Shown here: in pieces, positions 1 to 4,334 of the stretch
How positions within the stretch are numbered: position 1 is the stretch's first letter
How the letters are laid out: each line of letters opens with the position of its first letter
NCBI GenBank assembly: GCA_964443315.1
Contig: CAYUCP010000048.1
Location: 1 to 5,433, forward strand
Length of the DNA: 5,433 bases
Reading direction: 5' to 3'
DNA from: JAGOTP01 sp964443315
GTDB taxonomy: Bacteria > Patescibacteriota > Patescibacteriia > 2-12-FULL-60-25
Made by a program: the position numbers and the translations under genes
The notes under the pieces: model-generated
Database searches by the model: none
Seen by the model: the letters and a program-made list of their open reading frames with translations, nothing else
Told to the model about the DNA's origin: nothing

Positions 1-640
1 TACGAGGGTCGATGTCTTGATAGGTAAGCTCGACGCTCATGGGGAGAAAATCTCTGACTCGAGAAGCGTAATACGTTGGTGCTCGGTGGAACGTGATCCG
101 TCCACCTTTCTCTTGAATGGCCCGTTTCAACGCTTCATAGACGAGACCTTGGCTATTGCAGGTGGCGAACGAGTTGATTAGGTGTTTCGCAACAACTCTC
201 CCTAGTGCTTCTTCCGTTCCACCTAGTTTAACGAGCGAAGAGGCAATCTGAGTCAGTTCTCGAGGTAGAGTTGAAGCAAGAAGCAGCGCTCGTGCTTCGT
301 GTTGCTGTGTGAGTGGTAAGCTTGCTTGTTCTGTGCCGAGTGGAGCACCGATACGAATCTGAAGGCTCGCTTGAAACGCATTTACTCGCTCGATGAAGGC
401 ATCAACGCGCTGGTAATCCGCATCTTCTGGAGTGACGGTTGGAGGCAGATTCCAGGCAGCGAGCTCGGTTGAATAGTTTTTTAATTGCTCTAAACGGCGC
501 TTGGCCATGAAGAGGTGGTATGATTCTTCTCCTTTCTCGACAAGTTTATTGATCGGGCCACCCATTTTATCTTCTGCGTAAAGAGCTCCAGCCGTCATCG
601 CCGCGCCGACCAAGCCTTTTAAGAATTTGCGTCGTTCCAT
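1..640 (-). CDS. Tat-signal protein of unknown function (partial, C-terminus beyond left edge)
   Basis: The reading frame is open from an ATG at 640 to the window edge, giving 213 residues with no stop, so the C-terminus is missing. The N-terminus, MERRKFLKGLVGAAM, contains RRxFLK, the twin-arginine consensus. A short weakly hydrophobic stretch (about residues 9-21) and a possible ALYA cleavage site near residue 22 follow. I infer export in folded form by the Tat system. The mature part is mostly helical-looking and charged, with one visible cysteine (in SFATCNSQG), and I recognise no enzyme motif. The start is fixed by the signal; no good Shine-Dalgarno sequence precedes it. The gene begins 39 nt after the TrmB-like gene on the same strand, so the two are probably co-transcribed. 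I am fairly sure of the gene and its export; the function is unknown. Confidence 0.78.
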   Translation of the reverse strand, partial: MERRKFLKGLVGAAMTAGALYAEDKMGGPINKLVEKGEESYHLFMAKRRLEQLKNYSTELAAWNLPPTVTPEDADYQRVDAFIERVNAFQASLQIRIGAPLGTEQASLPLTQQHEARALLLASTLPRELTQIASSLVKLGGTEEALGRVVAKHLINSFATCNSQGLVYEALKRAIQEKGGRITFHRAPTYYASRVRDFLPMSVELTYQDIDPR

Positions 641-679
641 AGATCTATGGGGGTAGATACGCTCAGTATAAGTGATGGG

Positions 680-1420
680 CTAATGGATATCTACGATCTT
701 CCCGCTTTTCCAAACGATTTCGAAGATCATCGTCAGAGCGCTCGCAACGTCGCTGGACTCCACTTCCATCCCAAAGAGCTGGCGATAATCGACGATGTAC
801 ACCTTTTTCCCATAGATACCGATCTCGACATTTGAATGGTAGATATCTTTGGGAAGTAACCGTGTTTCGCGCAGTTCACGCGCATCGCGTTGTTGGAGCA
901 TAACGTTCTCGGGGGATACTTCACCGATCATACGAAGCTTGTTCCCACGTGCAATTCGCTGAGGAACATGTTCTTTGAGCAGATTCAATTGTTCCTTCGA
1001 GACGAAACTTGGTGTAGTGAAAAGACGAATCTCTCCTTTATGGAGGAGCATGTTCTGATACACGTGTTTCACACCCTGTGCGCCTTCGTAGAAAAAGATG
1101 TGTGGTTTCTCGACGGCCGTATTCGTCAGTGCTTTGAGCTCAGGAAGAGCTTGTTTGAGTTGTTCAAGTCGCTGCTCTTCAAGTTTTACGAACTCTTCTG
1201 GATCAAGAGCGGAAAAGAGCTGTCTTTTCCCGCGGGTCGTTTGTTTGGCGAGTCCAAGTGCCAGGAGTTTTGGAATGAGGTCATAAAAATTGGTCCGTTG
1301 AATACTGGCTTTAGCCGCAATCTGGGGAGCGGTAGCCTCACCAAGTTCAAGTAACGCCAGATAAAGCTGGGCTTCTTTGGGTTTAAGATGAAACGCTTCA
1401 AGGAGCTTGGCTAGTTCCAT
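680..1420 (-). CDS. TrmB-family transcriptional regulator
   Basis: This 246-residue protein has the layout of TrmB-type regulators. Residues 1-70 form a winged helix-turn-helix: a LKPKEAQLYLALLELGEAT helix pair, a recognition region AAKASIQRTNFYDLIPKL, and a wing at KQTTRGKRQLFSA. A charged helical linker (about 74-102, LEEQRLEQLKQ) would serve dimerisation. A C-terminal sensor-like domain (about 107-246) starts at IFFYEGAQGVKHVY and ends with GMEVESSDVASALTMIFEIVWKSG, which is typical of the group. In characterised archaeal members this domain binds sugars; here the ligand is unknown. The protein acts in the cytoplasm on DNA. An 8-bp palindrome starts 10 bp upstream of the ATG, which suggests self-regulation. 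The Tat-signal gene follows 39 nt downstream and is a likely co-regulated target. The family call is strong; the effector is not predictable. Confidence 0.88.
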   Translation of the reverse strand: MELAKLLEAFHLKPKEAQLYLALLELGEATAPQIAAKASIQRTNFYDLIPKLLALGLAKQTTRGKRQLFSALDPEEFVKLEEQRLEQLKQALPELKALTNTAVEKPHIFFYEGAQGVKHVYQNMLLHKGEIRLFTTPSFVSKEQLNLLKEHVPQRIARGNKLRMIGEVSPENVMLQQRDARELRETRLLPKDIYHSNVEIGIYGKKVYIVDYRQLFGMEVESSDVASALTMIFEIVWKSGKIVDIH

Positions 1421-1429
1421 ATAAGAAAT

Positions 1430-1453
1430 AAATGTAGAAGTTTTGCTACATTT
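1430..1453. promoter_or_regulatory. Palindromic candidate operator upstream of the TrmB-like gene
   Basis: A perfect inverted repeat, AAATGTAG - 8 nt - CTACATTT, starts 10 bp before the regulator's ATG. A further TGCTACA half-site lies at 1457-1463, repeating the one at 1444-1450 at a 13-bp step. The symmetry, AT-rich setting and position suit a dimeric regulator repressing its own gene. A weak minus-strand promoter can be drawn just upstream (TTGCTT at 1484-1479 and TAGCAT at 1461-1456, 17 nt apart), which would place the palindrome at the transcription start. The repeat is seen directly; binding is inferred. Confidence 0.45.
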
Positions 1454-1490
1454 CTATGCTACAGTATTTTGCTCTATTAAGCAATATAAT

Positions 1491-1513
1491 CTACTTATAT
1501 AAATTGTAAGTAG
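1491..1513. promoter_or_regulatory. Second inverted repeat in the divergent region
   Basis: CTACTTA (1491-1497) and TAAGTAG (1507-1513) form a perfect 7-bp inverted repeat with a 9-nt spacer. It shares the CTAC/GTAG core with the palindrome at 1430-1453, and the two centres are about 60 bp apart. It sits between the divergent TrmB-like and lipoprotein genes, so it could be a second operator acting on the rightward promoter. It is short and in AT-rich DNA, so chance is possible. Confidence 0.3.
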
Positions 1514-1524
1514 TAAATAAAGTA

Positions 1525-1568
1525 CCTTTACTTTCTGATCCTTGCTATTCTTGCGTGTTGAGTAAAGG
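1525..1568 (+). promoter_or_regulatory. Inverted repeat in the leader of the lipoprotein gene
   Basis: CCTTTACT (1525-1532) and AGTAAAGG (1561-1568) are perfectly complementary 8-bp arms around a 28-nt loop, ending 57 nt before the lipoprotein ATG. A second overlapping inverted repeat, AGTAAA (1512-1517) with TTTACT (1527-1532), uses the same left arm, so two structures would compete. There is no T-run, so it is not a terminator. It may be an operator or a leader structure; no convincing rightward promoter could be fixed. Confidence 0.3.
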
Positions 1569-1612
1569 CACGAGTCTCGGGAAATGACCCTCGACTTTCG
1601 TCGCCACTCAAC

Positions 1613-1618
1613 AGAGGA
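1613..1618 (+). promoter_or_regulatory. Ribosome binding site deciding the lipoprotein start
   Basis: AGAGGA lies 7 nt before the ATG at 1626 and is the clearest Shine-Dalgarno sequence in the window. It selects 1626 over the upstream in-frame ATG at 1584, which would put 14 extra polar residues ahead of the signal peptide. Confidence 0.65.
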
Positions 1619-1625
1619 ACGCGCT

Positions 1626-2036
1626 ATGAGACTCTTCACGGTTCTGTGTGCTCTTTTCGTGGTTCTCATGGCATGCCGCGACAATAAGGCGCCGCACAAT
1701 TCTGTGATCTCTGAGTGCACGGCGGGATCGTGTGAGCCGGTCAGGCTGAAGATCTGTCAGCCGAATGCGCGCATCGGCGCAACGACGACGGCCGCAGTAA
1801 ATACGATTGGTAGCAGCAGCGGACGGTTGCTGAATGACCGCGTCGATGCACAGGGATGTGTTATCTATACCATCACTCAGGAAATTACCTCAGTCTTTCT
1901 CACGGGCCATCCTGGTCCTGCAACGATCCAAATTGAGGGGGTTACGCACCGCGCGACGTTCGGTTCAGATGCGTATCTTAGTCTTCTTGTTATTCCGAAT
2001 AGGACTTCTCCAGGAGAGGTAAAGATCACCTACTGA
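1626..2036 (+). CDS. Small predicted lipoprotein, function unknown
   Basis: This 136-residue protein begins MRLFTVLCALFVVLMAC: one arginine, a hydrophobic core, and a lipobox-like LMAC with the candidate lipidated cysteine at residue 17. I infer a membrane-anchored extracytoplasmic protein. The mature part has four cysteines (residues 31, 36, 44 and 78), enough for two disulfides. It is rich in Thr, Ser, Val and Ile, with alternating patterns that suggest a small beta-sandwich (for example DAQGCVIYTI and ATIQIEGVTHRATF). I do not recognise a named family. The ATG at 1626 is preferred because of AGAGGA 7 nt upstream and the signal peptide. The gene is divergent from the TrmB-like gene and lies 121 nt before the methyltransferase, so a link to the downstream operon is possible but not shown. 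Confidence 0.75.
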   Translation: MRLFTVLCALFVVLMACRDNKAPHNSVISECTAGSCEPVRLKICQPNARIGATTTAAVNTIGSSSGRLLNDRVDAQGCVIYTITQEITSVFLTGHPGPATIQIEGVTHRATFGSDAYLSLLVIPNRTSPGEVKITY

Positions 2037-2157
2037 CTCTTGTTCCTTCCACCGGGCCTCCTACGGCTCACTGTCTTTCTCGTCAGACAGCTCGGTCCAC
2101 GCACGGACCAGACGAGGCTCACTCTGAGTTCAGGTCTCGACGTGACTTCAGACTGAT
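2037..2157 (+). promoter_or_regulatory. Hairpin-rich untranslated leader before the three-gene operon
   Basis: This non-coding stretch holds several complementary segments. CTGTCT (2071-2076) pairs with AGACAG (2085-2090). CTCGTC (2079-2084) pairs with GACGAG (2111-2116), enclosing GGTCC (2094-2098) paired with GGACC (2105-2109). The first hairpin and the second long stem cannot form simply together, because the left arm of the second lies in the loop of the first. GGCTCACT occurs twice (2065-2072 and 2116-2123). A weaker mismatched pairing joins 2124-2132 with 2143-2151, just before the ATG. No T-run follows, so no intrinsic terminator is evident, and I see no clear sigma-70 promoter or Shine-Dalgarno sequence. 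It could be a regulatory leader; I do not match it to a known riboswitch. Confidence 0.35.
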
Positions 2158-2943
2158 ATGTCATCATCACACATCGATATTCGAAAGAGTTGGAATACCG
2201 TTGCGAAACAATGGGGCTCGTATATGAAACCCATATTCGCTGGCAGGGATTTTATTTGGGGACCATTTGGTCCAACGGAGGGACGTTTGAATATATTGCC
2301 CGAAATCCAAAGAAAGAACGTATTGGTGGCTGGCTGTGGGTCAGGAGCGGACGTGTGTTACTTCGCTGCTGCTCAGGCTCATGTGACAGGAATCGATATC
2401 TCTGAAGTCCAGCTCACGCTTTCAAAGCAGATGCTCGCTGAGAAAGGTCTCTCTGCAAAGCTCATTCGTGCAGATCTAAATCGCCTGTCTCGTCTACCGG
2501 TGCCACCTAAGTCTGCAGATCTCATTGTTTCAAGTTATGCGCTCCAGTACGTCAAAGATTTGAAGAAACTCTTTGGGCAGTTCTATCGCATGTTGAAACC
2601 AGGAGGAGCGTTAGTATTCAGTCTCGACCATCCGGTGCTCTATGCACATTATCCGAAGGTACAAAGCAAAAAACGGAATCGAGATACGTCTGTATTCTTC
2701 AACTACCTCCAAGAGCGAAGGCTTGAATGGACGTTTAACCTCTCCGGTCGATCTGCGCGCGCCTACTCGTATCATCGGACGCTTGGAGCAATCGTTCAAT
2801 CGCTTGTTTCAGCTGGTTTCGTGATCGAAGCCTGTGTCGAGCCTCTTCCAGAACGAACAGGGATTAACCACCATCGTGCACTGACGTCGATTGCCAAGCG
2901 AATTCCACACACGTTAATTCTTCGAGTGAGAAAGGCTGTATGA
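2158..2943 (+). CDS. Class I SAM-dependent methyltransferase, first gene of a nucleotide-modification operon
   Basis: This 261-residue soluble enzyme has the Rossmann-type methyltransferase motifs in order. Motif I is VLVAGCGSG (55-63). The acidic residue that would bind the SAM ribose is in VTGIDIS (D80). RADL follows at 104-107, motif IV is SADLIVSSYALQYV (119-132), and MLKPGGALVFSLDHP is at 145-159. The C-terminal segment, YHRTLGAIVQSLVSAGFVIEACVEPLPE (about 205-232), resembles the substrate-side lid of small-molecule methyltransferases. The first 50 residues, starting IRKSWNTVAKQWGSYM, are also usual for the group, supporting the ATG at 2158 despite no Shine-Dalgarno sequence. Its stop overlaps the next gene's start (ATGA). 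The family alone does not give a substrate. From context I infer a pyrimidine made by the next two enzymes, possibly O-methylation of hydroxymethylcytosine as in bacimethrin synthesis. A ubiquinone or generic methyltransferase cannot be excluded. Confidence 0.88.
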   Translation: MSSSHIDIRKSWNTVAKQWGSYMKPIFAGRDFIWGPFGPTEGRLNILPEIQRKNVLVAGCGSGADVCYFAAAQAHVTGIDISEVQLTLSKQMLAEKGLSAKLIRADLNRLSRLPVPPKSADLIVSSYALQYVKDLKKLFGQFYRMLKPGGALVFSLDHPVLYAHYPKVQSKKRNRDTSVFFNYLQERRLEWTFNLSGRSARAYSYHRTLGAIVQSLVSAGFVIEACVEPLPERTGINHHRALTSIAKRIPHTLILRVRKAV

Positions 2944-3776
2944 CAAGATTCGATTCTCTCTATCAGGATCTCGTACGCGAAGTGATGGAAGAGGGGAGTG
3001 TCACCAAAAATCAACGGACAGGACATGAAGTAAAGGCGCTTCCCGCGGTAAGTTTCTCGATCGATCTGCTTAAAGATGGATTTCCACTTTTGTCACTTCG
3101 AAGAATTCCGTTAGACCTGTTTATTGCTGAACAGGTCTGGTTTATCTCCGGCGAGATGCAGCCAAAAGAATTTCTCGAATCGTTTACCAGCATGTGGAGT
3201 CCATTTACGAACGACCAAGGTGTTGTAACGGCTGCCTATGGCCATCGCTGGCGCAAGCATTTTGGCCGCGATCAGTTGGAGGAGCTAGTTGAACTCTTGG
3301 AACGTGATCCAAGTTCTCGTCAGGGTGTGGTGATGGCGTGGGATCCGGCGATAGATGGGTTGGAAGGGCCTAAGCAAAAGAATATCCCATGTCCCTTTGC
3401 GTTTACGGTCAACATCTTAGATGGGCGGTTGAACTTGCATAACATCATGCGTGCCAACGATCTCATTGTTGGTCTCCCGTACGATGTCGCTGGATTTGCC
3501 CTACTTCAGTGCTTACTTGCGCAGCGGTTAAACGTGCTTCCGGGCGTCTACACCCATTCGATTTCTTATCCCGAGATCTATGATATTCACTATTCAGTCG
3601 CAGAAGAGTTATTGAAGCGCACGAGTACGCAGGAGCGTATACACCTCAGTCTGCCGAAAGGCGCATTCCTACGAGCAGAACGAAAGGATAAAGCGTTGGT
3701 ACGAGAAATTGCTTGTGGTCTTATTCATCAATATCAACCAAATGACGCCATTCCTGGTATCCAAGTTGTTTTATGA
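2940..3776 (+). CDS. Thymidylate-synthase-superfamily enzyme, probably CMP/dCMP C5-(hydroxy)methylase
   Basis: This 278-residue protein aligns by eye along the whole of ThyA (E. coli, 264 residues). It has the RTG phosphate loop (R26), the E58-equivalent (E64 in FIAEQVWFISGE), AYGHRWR (100-105), DPSSR (R127), the catalytic nucleophile C151 in NIPCPF, RAND (171-174), GLPYDVAGFALL (178-189), and a C-terminal IPGIQVVL. The family transfers a one-carbon unit from methylene-tetrahydrofolate to C5 of a pyrimidine nucleotide. Key residues differ from ThyA: Asn177 is D182, Ser167 is A172, Arg127 is Q128, and His207 appears to be E212 (Y214 is kept). Asp for Asn177 is the dCMP hydroxymethylase signature, and Ser-to-Ala plus loss of the Arg match the CMP hydroxymethylase MilA. 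I infer a cytidylate substrate, probably CMP. It overlaps both neighbours by ATGA; AAAGG stands 4 nt before its ATG. An unusual true thymidylate synthase is the main alternative. Confidence 0.85.
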   Translation: MTRFDSLYQDLVREVMEEGSVTKNQRTGHEVKALPAVSFSIDLLKDGFPLLSLRRIPLDLFIAEQVWFISGEMQPKEFLESFTSMWSPFTNDQGVVTAAYGHRWRKHFGRDQLEELVELLERDPSSRQGVVMAWDPAIDGLEGPKQKNIPCPFAFTVNILDGRLNLHNIMRANDLIVGLPYDVAGFALLQCLLAQRLNVLPGVYTHSISYPEIYDIHYSVAEELLKRTSTQERIHLSLPKGAFLRAERKDKALVREIACGLIHQYQPNDAIPGIQVVL

Positions 3777-4270
3777 TTCATGAGCTTAAACAAGCTTCCG
3801 GTGCGATTGGGTTCGTATCTGTTCTCGGCAAATCTACCATTGCGCATGATAGCCAAGAATTTCAATGTACGGTGGCTGCAACCCAGCATGACGGTCTTTG
3901 GATGCGAGTGAAAGGTGCTGTGTTTACAGAGCCGACCAGCGATATCTATGATCGTTTGCGTTTGGTCACGGCGGGGGATGTCGCTGTTATTGCTCCTCTC
4001 GGAGGTGATGGAACAGAGCTTGAAGTCGCAGCCTTGCTTCACGAGAATATCATTCGTGCCACGCAGAGGGAGACGTGCTATGGTCTCAAGCCGACACCGG
4101 TTATCTTCTTGCTTACAGCTAATGGAACGGATTGGAGGCGCCTTATCTCAACCAAGATGCAGTTACTTGCTACATCGATCAAGGCCATCGAACAATGTCC
4201 GTGGATTTTATTCGCGTACTCGACAGGAGAATTCGCACAGGCATTTGAAGTAGCACGGAAGATGATCTAA
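3773..4270 (+). CDS. Small LOG/deoxyribosyltransferase-like protein, putative nucleotide N-glycosidase
   Basis: This 165-residue soluble protein is started by re-initiation at an ATGA overlap; no Shine-Dalgarno sequence is seen. The core, YDRLRLVTAGDVAVIAPLGG (59-78) followed by DGTELEVAALL (79-89), contains GGxGTxxE (G77-E84) after a hydrophobic strand. An arginine (R61) sits where LOG proteins have theirs. It also resembles the D-x-GT-x-x-E-x-G-x-A loop of nucleoside 2-deoxyribosyltransferase-type glycosidases. A second strand, TPVIFLLTANG (108-118), and the terminal PWILFAYSTGEFAQAFEVARKM complete a Rossmann-like layout. Both families cut or exchange the N-glycosidic bond of nucleosides or nucleotides. 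It is shorter than usual LOG proteins (about 180-200). Placed after a cytidylate-modifying enzyme, it could free the modified base from its ribose phosphate, as MilB does after MilA. The fold is moderately supported; the activity is inferred. Confidence 0.62.
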   Translation: MIHELKQASGAIGFVSVLGKSTIAHDSQEFQCTVAATQHDGLWMRVKGAVFTEPTSDIYDRLRLVTAGDVAVIAPLGGDGTELEVAALLHENIIRATQRETCYGLKPTPVIFLLTANGTDWRRLISTKMQLLATSIKAIEQCPWILFAYSTGEFAQAFEVARKMI

Positions 4271-4278
4271 GAAGATAC

Positions 4279-4313
4279 AAAAAACCACCGAGCTGAATAG
4301 TCGGTGGTTTTTT
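4279..4313. terminator. Bidirectional intrinsic terminator
   Basis: ACCACCGA (4284-4291) pairs perfectly with TCGGTGGT (4301-4308) around a 9-nt loop. Six A's (4279-4284) precede the stem and six T's (4308-4313) follow it, so it reads as stem plus U-run on both strands. It lies 8 nt after the stop of the three-gene operon and 21 nt beyond the stop of the converging minus-strand gene, and can serve both. Confidence 0.93.
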
Positions 4314-4334
4314 GTTCCTATCTTCTCGTAATCG

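Noticed and set aside
890..1354. A 154-codon plus-strand open frame opposite the TrmB-like gene
   Set aside because: It is antisense to a well-supported gene, its product has no recognisable domain, and no ribosome binding site or operon context supports it.
1584..1625. An earlier start for the lipoprotein gene at ATG 1584
   Set aside because: It would add 14 charged and polar residues before the signal peptide and has no good ribosome binding site, while 1626 has AGAGGA at the right distance.
1454..1720. An 88-codon minus-strand open frame across the divergent control region
   Set aside because: It crosses AT-rich regulatory DNA and the start of the lipoprotein gene, and its composition is not protein-like.
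2037..2157. Thiamin pyrophosphate riboswitch ahead of the putative thiamin-antivitamin operon
   Set aside because: A CTGAG string occurs at 2124-2128, but the conserved CTGAGA box, the ACCTGATC-type element and the flanking pairing of that riboswitch are missing.
2940..3776. Ordinary thyA thymidylate synthase
   Set aside because: The overall fold fits, but Asn177, Ser167 and Arg127 equivalents are all changed and the gene sits between a methyltransferase and a glycosidase-like gene. It is kept only as the alternative.
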